Source: Thiocystis violacea (GTDB lineage: Bacteria > Pseudomonadota > Gammaproteobacteria > Chromatiales > Chromatiaceae). From it: DNA of 64,000 nucleotides. The translations under genes and the position numbers were made by a program. A model generated the notes under the pieces. It was not told where the DNA came from and did not search any database. It was given only the letters and a program-made list of their open reading frames with translations. Below, piece by piece: positions 19,230-28,842 of the stretch (within the stretch, counting starts at the first letter, position 1; every line of letters begins with the position of its first letter). The stretch covers positions 1 to 64,000 of the forward strand of contig NZ_NRRF01000028.1 in assembly GCF_016583565.1 (NCBI RefSeq). The letters run 5' to 3'.

Positions 19230-19901
19230 TCACTCGAGCGAGATCCTGAGCGCCGCCGCCGAGGCCACGGGCGCAAAGACCATGGCGACCAACAGGAAGG
19301 CGCCGAGCAGCGCGAGATAGGGCTGCGTGTCCGTGATCGCGATGCTGCTGACCTGCACCGCGCCCGAGCCATAGACGAGGACGGGAATATAGAGCGGCAG
19401 GATCAGCAGCGACAAGAGAATGCCCCCTCCGCGCAGGCCCAGCGTCAGCGCCGCGCCGATGGCGCCGACCAGACTCAGTACCGGCGTGCCGAGCAGCAAG
19501 GAGAGCATCATGATGCCGATCGCGGTGTCGGACAAATGGTATTGCATGCCGACCAGGGGCGCGATGAGCACCAGCGGCAGCCCGGTCAGGATCCAGTGTG
19601 CCGCGATCTTCGCCAGCACCAGCAAGGAGAGGGGCTGTGCCGTGAGCAGCATCTGCTCCAGGGTGCCGTCCTCATAGTCCGCCGCGAACAGTCGCTCCAG
19701 CGCCAGCATGGAGGCGAGCAGCGCCGCCACCCAGACGACGCCGGGTCCGAGGATCTCGAGCACCTTGTGCTCGGTGCCGACACCCAGCGGGAAGAGGCTG
19801 ATGACGATGACGAAGAAGAAGAGCGTCGTCAGCACGTCCGTGCGCCGGCGCATGGCTAGCGTCAGATCCCGTTTCAGGATGGTCCAGAAGACACGCAACA
19901 T
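19230..19901 (-). CDS. ccmB: Haem ABC transporter permease CcmB
   Basis: A 223-residue membrane subunit with six hydrophobic segments. The N-terminal segment (FWTILKRDLTLAMRRRTDVL) is characteristic of CcmB. Together with CcmA and CcmC it drives release of haem-loaded CcmE. The start lies 4 bp after the ccmA stop. Normal family length. Confidence 0.95.
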   Translation of the reverse strand: MLRVFWTILKRDLTLAMRRRTDVLTTLFFFVIVISLFPLGVGTEHKVLEILGPGVVWVAALLASMLALERLFAADYEDGTLEQMLLTAQPLSLLVLAKIAAHWILTGLPLVLIAPLVGMQYHLSDTAIGIMMLSLLLGTPVLSLVGAIGAALTLGLRGGGILLSLLILPLYIPVLVYGSGAVQVSSIAITDTQPYLALLGAFLLVAMVFAPVASAAALRISLE

Positions 19902-19905
19902 CCGC

Positions 19906-20523
19906 TCAGCCCTCCAGATCCAACCGCTCGACCTGACCCGAGGTCAGGGGGACTTCCTGATGAGTCGTCAGCACCGCCATGCCGCCGGTGTCGACGTGCT
20001 CTGCGATCAGCCGCTGCAGCAGCGCCACGGCGTCGACGTCCAGGGCGGTGAAGGGCTCGTCGAGCACCCACAGCCTGGCCTTGCTCAGAATGAGTCGGGC
20101 CAGCGCCACGCGCTTCTTCTGGCCCTGGGAAAGCATGCGCGTGGGCAGATCCTCGAAGCCGCGAAGCCCGATCCGCGCCAGCGCCTCCCAGAGGGCGGGG
20201 GTGTCGGCGCGGTCGCCGTCGAGCGCGGCGGCGATGGCCAGGTTCTCGATGCCCGTCAGCTCGCCCTTGATGCCGTTGAGATGGCCGAAGTAGAGCAGAT
20301 CCCGCTTGTAGTCGTCGCCCAGCGCGCGGATGGGCTCGCCCTGCCAGCGGATCTCGCCGGACTCCGGCGTGAAGAGCCCGCAGAGGCTGCGTAGCAAGGT
20401 CGTCTTGCCGGTGCCGTTGCGCCCGCGCACATGGAGGAGCGTGCCTGAACCCACCGCGAAGCTGAGGTCTGAGAAGAGACGCCGATCGCCGCGCCGGCAC
20501 TCGAGCTGGTTGACCTCAAGCAT
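19906..20523 (-). CDS. ccmA: Haem ABC transporter ATPase CcmA
   Basis: A 205-residue ABC ATPase. The Walker A is GRNGTGKTT, the signature LSQGQKKRVALARL, and the Walker B LWVLDEPFTALD. The start M-L-E-V-N-Q at 20523 fits the family; an in-frame ATG at 20544 would add seven residues. First gene of the ccm operon. It hydrolyses ATP to free holo-CcmE. No clear promoter was recognised between it and rlmKL, which is transcribed in the same direction about 100 bp upstream. Confidence 0.95.
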   Translation of the reverse strand: MLEVNQLECRRGDRRLFSDLSFAVGSGTLLHVRGRNGTGKTTLLRSLCGLFTPESGEIRWQGEPIRALGDDYKRDLLYFGHLNGIKGELTGIENLAIAAALDGDRADTPALWEALARIGLRGFEDLPTRMLSQGQKKRVALARLILSKARLWVLDEPFTALDVDAVALLQRLIAEHVDTGGMAVLTTHQEVPLTSGQVERLDLEG

Positions 20524-20628
20524 GGCGCGCGCCCGAGGCGGCATCGGCGTGAGCCATGCCGTGGTTTCGCGCGGGCGAGAGGACCCAAGCGCCGCGTGCG
20601 CGGCGGCGCGCCACCGGCCGGCTGGGTG

Positions 20629-22791
20629 TCATGCGGCGCGGTACCGGATCATCCAGCAGCTGTGGATGCGCGGATTGCGCGCGAAGTCGCGCGGCAGGGT
20701 ATCCGCGCCGATGTCCACCACATTGAGCGGGGACAGGCCCTCCAGGTCGATGCGGAAACGGCGCAGGTTGTTCGAGAAGATCAGCATTCCGTCGGGCTCC
20801 AGGAGGCGCATCACGGATTTGATGAGGGCGACATGGTCGCGCTGGATATCCAGTGTGCCGTACATGCGCCTGGACGTGGAGAAGCTCGGCGGATCGAGGA
20901 AGATGAGATCGTAGCGACGCCGGCCACTCGTCATTTCGATCCAGCGCAGGCAATCCGCCTGGATCAGCTCATGCTGGGGGCCGTCGATGCCGTTCAGGGC
21001 GAGGTTGCTCGCGGCCCATTCCAGGTAGGTGCGCGACATATCGACCGTGGTCGTCGACGCGGCGCCACTCTTGGCGGCGTAGACGGTCGCGGTGCCGGTG
21101 TAGCCGAAGAGGTTGAGAAAGCGCTTGCCGGACGCGAGCGCCCCGATCATGCGCCGGATGTCTCTGTGGTCGAGGAAGAGCCCGGTATCCAGGTAGTCTT
21201 CGAAGTTGACCAGGAAACGGTGATCATGCTCGTTCACCTGGTGGAAGTTGCGTGTTTCGGCGAGCTTCTCGTACTGATTGCGCCCCTTCTGTGGGCGACG
21301 CACCTTGAGAAAGACCTGCTCGCCCGGAACCTCAAGCACCTCGGGAATCAGCCCCAGCGCCTCGCGCAGCCGCTGCCGTGCCTTCTTGGGATCCACGCTG
21401 GACGGCGCGGCGTACTCCTGCACATGCACCCAGCGCTTCTCGCCCGCGTAGACGTCGATGGCGAGGGCGTACTCGGGTAGGTCCGCATCGTAGATTCGCA
21501 GGCATTGAATGTGCTCGTCGCGCTGCCACTTGCGCAACGCCTTCAAATTCTTGATCAGCCGATTCGCGAGCATGATGGCGCTTTCGCTGCGTTCTTCCGG
21601 CGGCAGCGGACGCGGATGATTGGAGACGAAGAAGCGTGGCTCGACCTGGAAACTGAGCAGCCGGCACTCGATGGGGCCGTTGTAGAGGCTGTGCAGCCGC
21701 AAGGCGCGCAGGCCCATGTTCTTTCCCAACTCCGCGTCGGCGGTGAAGACGGCGGCATGCCAGCCGACGAAACGCTCCTTGAGCACGGCGCCGAGACGCC
21801 CGTAGAGGAGCGGCATGTCTTCGTGGGCGCCGAGCCGCTCGCCATAGGGCGGATTGACCACGAAGAGTCCCTCGTCCTCGGCGCGACCCGGTCGGCAATC
21901 GGCCAGCTCGCGGCGCTCGAAGTGGGCGAGCCCGGCGAGCCCGGCGCGTTCCAGGTGGTGCAGCGAGATGCGCACGGCATTGGGATTGACGTCATAGCCG
22001 CGCATCGGGCCGATGCGCTTGATCCCGGCGTCGCGGCGGATGTGCGCCTCGCTGAGCAAGCGCTGCCAGGCGGGCTCGTCGTGCTGGGTCCAGCCGTGGA
22101 AGCCGAAGCGCTCGCGCAGCAGTCCAGGCGCGATGTCGGCGGCCATGAGTGCCCCCTCGATGACCAGGGTCCCCGAGCCGCACATGGGGTCCAGCAGGGC
22201 GCCACCCTCGGCGGCGATCTCCGGCCAGCCCGCCCGCATGAGGATGGCCGCCGCCAGGTTCTCCTTCAGCGGCGCCGCCGAGCCCTGATCGCGGTAGCCG
22301 CGCTGGTGGAGCGAATTGCCCGAGAGATCGATGCTGAGTCCGACCTGGTCGTGATGGCCGTAGACATGCACGCGCAGGTCCGGATTCACGAGATCGACAC
22401 TGGGCCGTTGTCCGCGCTTCTTGTTGAAGCGGTCGGCGATCGCGTCCTTGACCCTGAGGACGGCGAACTGGCGGTTGTTGATGCCGGTAAGGTTGCCGTC
22501 GAACTGGATGGCGAAGGTGTGATCCGGCGTCAGATGCTCCTCCCAGGGAACCTCGAGCGCGACGCGGTAGAGGTCATCCGGATCCGTGACGGGGAGCTGG
22601 ATGATGGGGAGCAGGATGCGGTTTGCGAGCCTCGACCAGAGGCAGGCTCGGTAGCCGTCCTCGATGCTGCCTGTAAAGCGCGCGCCTCCGCGAGTCTCGG
22701 TCGCGTCCGCCATGCCGAGCCGGATGAGTTCCTCGGCCAGGAGACTCCCCATGTGCTTTGGGGCAGAGGCGAAAAAGATATGATCGGACAT
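20629..22791 (-). CDS. rlmL: Bifunctional 23S rRNA methyltransferase RlmKL
   Basis: A 720-residue fusion. The N-terminal half has a THUMP domain and an N2-guanine methyltransferase domain with the catalytic NPPYGERLG motif (RlmL, G2445). The C-terminal half is an RlmK-type domain (m7G2069) with LFGYTGTATVYAAKSGA and LDPPSFSTSRRM. The start M-S-D-H-I-F-F at 22791 matches the family; the longer upstream frame encodes nothing conserved. A housekeeping enzyme modifying the peptidyl-transferase region of 23S rRNA. Confidence 0.95.
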   Translation of the reverse strand: MSDHIFFASAPKHMGSLLAEELIRLGMADATETRGGARFTGSIEDGYRACLWSRLANRILLPIIQLPVTDPDDLYRVALEVPWEEHLTPDHTFAIQFDGNLTGINNRQFAVLRVKDAIADRFNKKRGQRPSVDLVNPDLRVHVYGHHDQVGLSIDLSGNSLHQRGYRDQGSAAPLKENLAAAILMRAGWPEIAAEGGALLDPMCGSGTLVIEGALMAADIAPGLLRERFGFHGWTQHDEPAWQRLLSEAHIRRDAGIKRIGPMRGYDVNPNAVRISLHHLERAGLAGLAHFERRELADCRPGRAEDEGLFVVNPPYGERLGAHEDMPLLYGRLGAVLKERFVGWHAAVFTADAELGKNMGLRALRLHSLYNGPIECRLLSFQVEPRFFVSNHPRPLPPEERSESAIMLANRLIKNLKALRKWQRDEHIQCLRIYDADLPEYALAIDVYAGEKRWVHVQEYAAPSSVDPKKARQRLREALGLIPEVLEVPGEQVFLKVRRPQKGRNQYEKLAETRNFHQVNEHDHRFLVNFEDYLDTGLFLDHRDIRRMIGALASGKRFLNLFGYTGTATVYAAKSGAASTTTVDMSRTYLEWAASNLALNGIDGPQHELIQADCLRWIEMTSGRRRYDLIFLDPPSFSTSRRMYGTLDIQRDHVALIKSVMRLLEPDGMLIFSNNLRRFRIDLEGLSPLNVVDIGADTLPRDFARNPRIHSCWMIRYRAA

Positions 22792-22936
22792 GCAGGTCAG
22801 GAACTCCGGGGCACGCAGGTGCGGGGTCGTGTCAGGGCGTTGTCGGCGAGCCGCGCGGGCGGCGAGGGTGCTGTGCGGTTGGGGCAGATGCGTTGGTCGG
22901 GCGTGCCGCGGAAGGGAAGGCGGCTCGGGCGGTCGC

Positions 22937-23353
22937 TCACTCTTTCTTAATGAGGTCGGCAAGCCCCTCGAAGGGATTGAAGGTCGTTTGTTTCCCTGCC
23001 TGGCCAGTTCGCCCCGCGCCCTTGCCCGCGCCGAGCGCGGCCAGGTGCTCCTCGTACTTCTGGTGCTCGTTGTCGTGGCAGTAGATGCACAGCAGCTCCC
23101 AATTGCTCCCGTCCGGCGGATTGTTGTCGTGGTCCATATCCTTGTGGTGGACGGTCAGCTCCCGCAGGTTGTCGCGCGTGAAGGTGCGCGCACAGCGTCC
23201 GCATACCCATGGGTAGAGCTTGAGTGCTTGATCGCGGTAGCCCGCGGCGCGGTCGTCGCTGGCCTTGCGGGCCTCGGCGACCACGCGGTCGAGCTTGCCG
23301 GTGTCGATGGGTTTCCCGGTCCGGGCATGGCGCGGGCCGTTGGTCGGGGCCAT
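22937..23353 (-). CDS. yajD: YajD-family HNH nuclease
   Basis: A 138-residue protein with a compact HNH domain: CGRC and CIYCHD zinc pairs flank LTVHHKDMDHDNNP, which holds the catalytic histidines. Upstream of ATG 23353 the frame runs into the tRNA-Leu gene and is not coding. YajD proteins are widespread in gammaproteobacteria with no established role; nuclease activity is inferred from the fold. It lies 92 bp downstream of tRNA-Leu on the same strand and 145 bp ahead of rlmKL. Confidence 0.9.
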   Translation of the reverse strand: MAPTNGPRHARTGKPIDTGKLDRVVAEARKASDDRAAGYRDQALKLYPWVCGRCARTFTRDNLRELTVHHKDMDHDNNPPDGSNWELLCIYCHDNEHQKYEEHLAALGAGKGAGRTGQAGKQTTFNPFEGLADLIKKE

Positions 23354-23445
23354 GAGTGCATCCTCTTGGGGAGGTTTGGTCGAATTGCGCCCCTTGCCTG
23401 CTTGGAAGAGGGCACCGCCGCCGCATGGGCGCTGAACGAGGTGTT

Positions 23446-23530
<85 letters not shown>

Positions 23531-23587
23531 AATCGGAGCATTTTACAGTGGTTCGGCCGAAAGAGGTATCCGAAAGGCGACAAACGC

Positions 23588-23611
23588 GCGAGGCGCCCGC
23601 GGGCGCCTCGC
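23588..23611 (-). terminator. Hairpin downstream of the sox operon
   Basis: A perfect 11-bp inverted repeat, GCGAGGCGCCC/GGGCGCCTCGC, lies 28 bp after the soxL stop. The T-rich tract on the minus strand is weak, so this may be a stability hairpin or a poor terminator. It lies between soxL and tRNA-Leu. Confidence 0.5.
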
Positions 23612-23639
23612 TTTGGCTCATGAGCGGATCGCGATCGGA

Positions 23640-24317
23640 TCAGGGCTCGACCACCGTGAGCCCGACGCTGACCCAGTCTTGCATGCCGCCGCGGTACCAC
23701 TTGAGCTTGTGCAAGGGGTAGCCGATGTCCACCAAGGTGCGGATGTTGGCCGTGGATTGCGGGCACCAGATGCCGTTGCAGAAGAGGACGAGGGTCTTGG
23801 CCTGGCTGAAGTCCCAGCCCGAACCGTCCGCCTTGCGATCCACACCGAACTCGTCTTCCAGGATGTGATGGAAGCTATCGGCCTCGGAGGGCGTCTCGAA
23901 GGTGCCGGCGGTGTCGCGGTTGATCTTGTTCCAGGGGATGTTGACGGAGCCCGGAATGGTCCCGCGCATCACCCAATCCGGGGTGCGGGAGTCGATCACC
24001 AGGATGTCGTCCTCGCCCTTGGCGATGCGCTGAAGAAAGCTGAGGAGTTCAATCTCGCCGACGGTTTCGACGCCGTCGACCGCGACCATCGGTTGCACGC
24101 AGAAGGGCGGGCAGCCGCGATCCGTCTTCTGGAAGATGGCGGGCAGTGTGGCATGGGGGTCGTGTCCGCGAGAGACGGTGACGGGTTTGCCGTTGTTGAG
24201 AACTTCGACGCTCTCGAGCGTTCGACTGATCTTGTTCTCGGCGGCGAGCGTGGCGCCTGGTACGGCAATGCATGCAATGAGCGCGAAGACGAGCGTGGGC
24301 GTGGTTCTCTGTGTCAT
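23640..24317 (-). CDS. soxL: Rhodanese-like sulfurtransferase SoxL
   Basis: A 225-residue periplasmic protein with a signal peptide (about 1-25) and one rhodanese domain (about 90-225). The active-site loop is LFCNGIWCPQS with the candidate catalytic cysteine. Start at 24317 with AGGAG upstream. Last gene of soxX-soxA-soxK-soxL, matching the soxBXAKL arrangement of Allochromatium vinosum. There SoxL is thought to accept or remove sulfane sulfur from the Sox carrier; the exact reaction is not settled. An extra Cys pair (CPPFC) lies N-terminal to the domain. Confidence 0.88.
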   Translation of the reverse strand: MTQRTTPTLVFALIACIAVPGATLAAENKISRTLESVEVLNNGKPVTVSRGHDPHATLPAIFQKTDRGCPPFCVQPMVAVDGVETVGEIELLSFLQRIAKGEDDILVIDSRTPDWVMRGTIPGSVNIPWNKINRDTAGTFETPSEADSFHHILEDEFGVDRKADGSGWDFSQAKTLVLFCNGIWCPQSTANIRTLVDIGYPLHKLKWYRGGMQDWVSVGLTVVEP

Positions 24318-24372
24318 GTGATTCTCCTGGGCACGCGATTGAGGCGGATGTGTCCGACGTCTCGGCGGCGGA

Positions 24373-24927
24373 TCATGGCTTGCTGGCGACGTAGGAGGGG
24401 AAGTCGGCGTCCTTCTCCTGCATCGCTTGCTCGTAGCCGAGCTCACCCTGTCGTTGTGCCTTGGTGGCGAGCGTGATGGCGTCCTCGAACTTGCCGGATT
24501 TCAGAAGCCCTTCGGCCTCCGCGATCATGTCCGCCGTATCGCGCCATTCGCCGCCGACGGAGGCGGCCTTCTTGCGCGCCGTCTCGGCGGCATCAATGGC
24601 CTGTTGGGCGCGTTGGCTGATCTCGGTGTCGCCCGTGTCGCCGCTGGTGGCTTGGGTGTAGGCGAAGGTGTCCTGCATGCGCGCGGCGGTCGCGATTTCG
24701 ACGGCCTTGGTGTACTGCCGCGACGGCAGCAGCTTCTCGGCCCTCTCGATCATCTGAGCGGTGTCGAGCGAGGCGGCATTCGCCTCCTTGGCCTTCGCGT
24801 GCGCGGCCTTGGCCTGCGCGATCGCTTGCTCCGCCTCGACGCGGTGCGTTGCCCATGCGTTGCCGATGGGCAGCGCGATCAACAGGGCGGCGACCAGGGC
24901 GCCCATCGACAATGTCCGAATCTTCAT
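24373..24927 (-). CDS. soxK: SoxXA-binding protein SoxK
   Basis: A 184-residue periplasmic helical protein with signal peptide (about 1-26). It is built of two similar halves: DTAQMIERAEKLLPSRQYTK (about residues 55-74) and DTADMIAEAEGLLKSGKFED are aligned repeats, each ending in a Y-x-Q-A or YEQA element. SoxK binds the SoxXA cytochrome complex and raises its activity. The position between soxA and soxL supports the assignment. No haem motif. Confidence 0.88.
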   Translation of the reverse strand: MKIRTLSMGALVAALLIALPIGNAWATHRVEAEQAIAQAKAAHAKAKEANAASLDTAQMIERAEKLLPSRQYTKAVEIATAARMQDTFAYTQATSGDTGDTEISQRAQQAIDAAETARKKAASVGGEWRDTADMIAEAEGLLKSGKFEDAITLATKAQRQGELGYEQAMQEKDADFPSYVASKP

Positions 24928-25017
24928 GCTGAAAATGCTCCTCTCGTCTCTTCTGCGCGGTGAGGCGGGCTGCGTGAGCCCGCCTCTCCCCTCGTGGCTG
25001 TCTGAAGGGTGCCGCCG

Positions 25018-25857
25018 CTATTTACGTGCCCCGGGTCCGTTCAGCTCGAGGCCGTTGTTCATATAGGTAAGGAAGAATTCGAGATCCCGATATTCCTCGC
25101 CCTGCGGCTTGAACGCCTTGGCGCGGACCTGCTCGTTGCAGCCCGCGAAGCGGCGGTGGAGGGTGCCCATCTCACCCCACTTGGAGCGATAGACGGGGAA
25201 GTGAGTCGTGTGTCCGTAGGCCGGACTCAGGATCTCCGTTCTGAGCGTGCTTCCAGAGTTGCCGAGGTGGCAGTGGGCGCAGGAGAAGTTCAGCTGACCG
25301 CGGCGTGCGAAGTAGAAATGCTTGCCCTTCTCGTAGGCCTCCAGCGCCCGTGGATCGTCGCTCGGGATCTCGACATTGGTGATCTGCCCGCGCGACTGGT
25401 AGGTGATATAGGCCTCCAGATCGGCCAGCGGCCCCTTCTTGTAGCCGAGCGGCTTCTCCTCGTTGGCCTCGCGGCAATCATTGATGGCCAGGGGCAGCGT
25501 CATGACCATGCCGCGCTCGCGGTCCCAATAGGGGTACTTGCCGGCGATGGCGGGGCCGTCCGGGAAGCAATCCTTATAGGTCTTGCCATTGGCGAAGGGG
25601 GTGTCCCACATGGTCTCGCCACTGCTGATGGCGTTCTCGTAGGGGGGGAATTCCTCGATCGCCTCCCAGTTCTCGCGCCCGATGGGGTCGATGGCATAGG
25701 CGCCATTCTTGAAGTCGTCCTGAGGGACATTGGGGAATCTGGACTTGAAGTAGGCTTGGAAGCTCTCCTTGTCCTGCTCCGGCGTTGCGGCCGCCAACGG
25801 CAGGGTGAGGGCGCAGGCCAGACTGGCCGCGATCAGGGTGATGGTGTTCTTGGTCAT
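25018..25857 (-). CDS. soxA: Sulfur oxidation c-type cytochrome SoxA
   Basis: A 279-residue periplasmic cytochrome with signal peptide (1 to about 24). It has one haem motif, CAHCH (193-197), the cysteine that carries a persulfide and ligates the haem (C240 in RRFAGCNEQ), and C97/C128, which could form the disulfide left in place of a second haem. With SoxX it oxidatively couples thiosulfate to the SoxYZ carrier cysteine. The start is at 25857; the upstream extension is not conserved in type. SoxYZ itself is not in this window. Confidence 0.96.
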   Translation of the reverse strand: MTKNTITLIAASLACALTLPLAAATPEQDKESFQAYFKSRFPNVPQDDFKNGAYAIDPIGRENWEAIEEFPPYENAISSGETMWDTPFANGKTYKDCFPDGPAIAGKYPYWDRERGMVMTLPLAINDCREANEEKPLGYKKGPLADLEAYITYQSRGQITNVEIPSDDPRALEAYEKGKHFYFARRGQLNFSCAHCHLGNSGSTLRTEILSPAYGHTTHFPVYRSKWGEMGTLHRRFAGCNEQVRAKAFKPQGEEYRDLEFFLTYMNNGLELNGPGARK

Positions 25858-26053
25858 AGCGTGGTTGCCTCGGATAGTGGTCGCTTGGGAACACGCATAA
25901 ATGCCATCGGGTCCGTGGACCCTGGGTGCCAAGCGGTTCTCAAGTGCCCGAGCAGTCGGAAACGGGGCGAATCCGACATCGCGTCGCATCAAACGGCGCG
26001 CTGGGGGCCGATGCGTCGATCGGATGCCGGGTGGGCATCGATTCAGCGTCTCG

Positions 26054-26452
26054 TTACAGCGACCAGACGAATTCGACGACGTCCACGAAATCCTTGTTGG
26101 AGAGGATCTCGTTCTTACCGAACGGTGGCATCACCGCCTCGGGGTTCTTCACCGTGGCATCCCAGATCTGTTCGGCGAGCACCTTCTTGGACGGGAAGCG
26201 GGTTTGCATGGCAATGAGGACAGGCCCGATGGCGCCGGGACTCTCGGATCCGGCCATGACGTGGCAGGCAACGCAGTTGCCCTTGGAGCGGTCGTTCGCG
26301 ACGACCTTGCCGGCCTGCGCGTCACCATCAAGCACGAGATCCGGCGGCAGATCGGCCCAGGCGGTGCCTGTCACCAGGGTGGAGAGTGCCAAGGACAGGG
26401 CCATCAAACCTTGTCTAGGCGAACGGAGAGCGACGTTAGACGGGACTAACAC
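26054..26452 (-). CDS. soxX: Sulfur oxidation c-type cytochrome SoxX
   Basis: A 132-residue monohaem cytochrome. The start is GTG at 26450-26452 with AGGAGG eight bases upstream, which decides it over the internal ATG at 26404. The signal peptide ends near residue 33. The haem motif is CVACH (60-64) and the probable distal ligand is M108 in AVMPPFG. Partner of SoxA and first gene of the operon. The 196 bp to soxA contain no other gene. Confidence 0.95.
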   Translation of the reverse strand: MLVPSNVALRSPRQGLMALSLALSTLVTGTAWADLPPDLVLDGDAQAGKVVANDRSKGNCVACHVMAGSESPGAIGPVLIAMQTRFPSKKVLAEQIWDATVKNPEAVMPPFGKNEILSNKDFVDVVEFVWSL

Positions 26453-26834
26453 TGGCGAAACCTCCTCGACGTTTTTGCTTTGAGTGCCGCAGACCCTGCA
26501 GTTGCGAGATCATTGGCTGGTGTGGTGCGTTTTGGCTCGCGACCTCCCTTGGCTCGGCCTCCTACCCCGAGCGCGTCTGGTGCTGAATCCTAGCACGGTC
26601 GCGGGCATGGCGATCCAGTCCCACAATGGCCTGGCCGAGCTATAGCATGCGGACGCTCCAAGCGCCCGCAAAGGTGCGTTCGTCGGTTGGGAAACTGGCG
26701 CTCCGGCCAGACATAGGAGCCGTTGCGCGGGAATGGGCCGTTCGGCGCCGCGCAGCTCGATCCAATAAGAATGTGCCAATCAATTGCCAATCAATAAGAA
26801 CCTGCTCTCGAGCTCACAGGAGGATTGTCAGTCA
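26453..26834. promoter_or_regulatory. Divergent soxX/soxB intergenic region
   Basis: These 380 bp separate the divergent soxX and soxB genes and must hold both promoters. The two ribosome sites are clear (AGGAGG before soxX; AGGAGG at 26818-26823 before soxB). I could not assign -35/-10 boxes or an operator with confidence, and no CDS is seen. Confidence 0.5.
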
Positions 26835-28610
26835 ATGTCCCTATCTCGACGCGAATTCATCCGACTCATGGGTCTGGCCGGAGCGGCTGGACTGCTTCCC
26901 GTATCCGCCCTTGCGGCGAAGAAAATGCCGGCGGATCTCTATGAGCTCCCGAAATTCGGCAATCTGAGGCTGCTGCACATCACCGACACCCACGCCCAGC
27001 TCAATCCGATCCACTTCCGCGAGCCAAACGTCAATATTGGGATCGGCTCGGCCGCGGGCAAGCCGCCGCACCTGGTCGGTCAATTCCTCTTGAAGCACTT
27101 CGATCTCGCGCCGGGCGGCATCGAATCCCATGCCTTCACCTATCTCGATTATGTCGAGGATGCCCAGAAGTTCGGCTCGGTGGGCGGATTCGCGCACCTC
27201 AAGACCCTGGTCGATCGTCTGCGCGCGAGCGCCGGCGACGGCAACAGCCTGCTGCTCGACGGCGGCGACACTTGGCAAGGCTCCGGCACGGCCTATTGGA
27301 CCCGCGGCATGGATATGGTCGGCGCCTGCAATCTGCTCGGCGTGGATGTCATGACCGGGCATTGGGAGTTCACCTATCGCGACGACGAGGTCATTCGCAA
27401 TATCGAGGCGTTCAAGGGGGACTTCGTCGCCCAGAACGTCAAGGTGCGCGAGGAGGCCCTGTTCGACTACCGGTTCGAGGACTTCCCCGGCTTCGACGAG
27501 GATCGGGGGCTGGCATTCGAGCCCTACACCGTGAAGGAGGTGGGCGGCGTGAAGGTTGCCATCATCGGCCAGGCCTTCCCCTACACGCCGATCGCCAATC
27601 CCCAGCGCTTCATCCCGGACTGGACCTTCGGCATTCAGGACGGGCGCATGCAGGAGATCGTCGACGAGGTCCGCGAGAAAGAAGATCCCGCGCTCGTCGT
27701 GGTGATCTCGCACAACGGCATGGACGTCGATCTCAAGATGGCCTCGCGCGTCACCGGGATCGACGTCATCTTCGGCGGACACACCCATGATGGCGTGCCC
27801 GCGCCCAGTGTCGTGGAGAACGCCAGCGGCAAGACCCTGGTGACCAACGCCGGCTCCAACGGCAAGTTCGTCGGTGTCATGGATCTCGACGTCAAGGACG
27901 GCAAGCTGCGCGACTACCGCTATCGTCTCCTGCCGGTCTTCTCCAACCTGATCGAGCCGGATCCGGCGATGGCCGAGTACATCGCCGGCGTGCGTGCCCC
28001 CTACAAGGGCAAGCTGGAGGAGAAGCTGGCGACGGCGGACGATCTGCTCTACCGGCGCGGCAACTTCAACGGGACCTTCGACCAGGTGATCTGCGATGCG
28101 CTCATGAAGGTGCATGACGCCCAGATCAGCCTCTCGCCCGGCTTCCGCTGGGGCACCACCGTGCTGCCCGGCCAGGCCATCACCATGGACAATGTGATGG
28201 ACCAGACCTGCATCACCTATCCGGAGACCTATCGGCGCGAGATGAAGGGCTCCGACATCAAGGCGATTCTGGAGGACGTGTGCGACAACCTCTTCAACCC
28301 CGATCCCTACGTTCAGCAGGGCGGTGACATGGTCCGGGTGGGCGGGCTCAACTATGTCTGCGATCCGGCCGCCGGCATTGGCGAGCGCATCCAGGACATG
28401 ACCCTCGATGACGGCACCCGAATCGATGCCGACAAGAGCTACGTCGTCGCCGGCTGGGCGACGGTCGGCAGCCAGTCGCCGGGCGAGCCGATCTGGGAGA
28501 CGGTCGCCACCTATCTGCGTGACATCAAGACGGTGAAGATCAAGCGCTTGAACACGCCGAAGCTGAAGAACGTCGCCGGCAATCCGGGGATCGCCGACTA
28601 CTCGGCGTGA
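26835..28610 (+). CDS. soxB: Thiosulfohydrolase SoxB
   Basis: A 591-residue dimanganese enzyme of the 5'-nucleotidase-like metallophosphatase family. It hydrolyses the terminal sulfone from the SoxYZ-bound sulfur chain as sulfate. The N-terminus carries a Tat signal (SRREFIRLMG, then a hydrophobic stretch). Metal motifs DTHAQLNP, LDGGDTWQGSG, SHNGMDVD and GGHTHDGVP follow in order. The start at 26835 is set by AGGAGG; an upstream ATG at 26784 is rejected because the Tat motif would be displaced. Divergent from soxXAKL. Confidence 0.97.
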   Translation: MSLSRREFIRLMGLAGAAGLLPVSALAAKKMPADLYELPKFGNLRLLHITDTHAQLNPIHFREPNVNIGIGSAAGKPPHLVGQFLLKHFDLAPGGIESHAFTYLDYVEDAQKFGSVGGFAHLKTLVDRLRASAGDGNSLLLDGGDTWQGSGTAYWTRGMDMVGACNLLGVDVMTGHWEFTYRDDEVIRNIEAFKGDFVAQNVKVREEALFDYRFEDFPGFDEDRGLAFEPYTVKEVGGVKVAIIGQAFPYTPIANPQRFIPDWTFGIQDGRMQEIVDEVREKEDPALVVVISHNGMDVDLKMASRVTGIDVIFGGHTHDGVPAPSVVENASGKTLVTNAGSNGKFVGVMDLDVKDGKLRDYRYRLLPVFSNLIEPDPAMAEYIAGVRAPYKGKLEEKLATADDLLYRRGNFNGTFDQVICDALMKVHDAQISLSPGFRWGTTVLPGQAITMDNVMDQTCITYPETYRREMKGSDIKAILEDVCDNLFNPDPYVQQGGDMVRVGGLNYVCDPAAGIGERIQDMTLDDGTRIDADKSYVVAGWATVGSQSPGEPIWETVATYLRDIKTVKIKRLNTPKLKNVAGNPGIADYSA

Positions 28611-28842
28611 GGCCGTCGGGCCGGGGCATCGTCTCGGCCCGGCAAGAGGCAAGATCGTCGATGGGCGGCGTCCGCGCTCGGGGCTCATCTTTGAGATATT
28701 TCGCGGACCTGCCCATCTGCGCGGTCGCCGAACGGTCATGGACTGCGCTGAATGCCTCTGACGCGCCTTGGCGCTTCCAATGCGTTCTCGACGATAATCG
28801 CGGCTTGTCCAAGTCCTGTCGTGTGATCGAGGAGCGCGGGCC

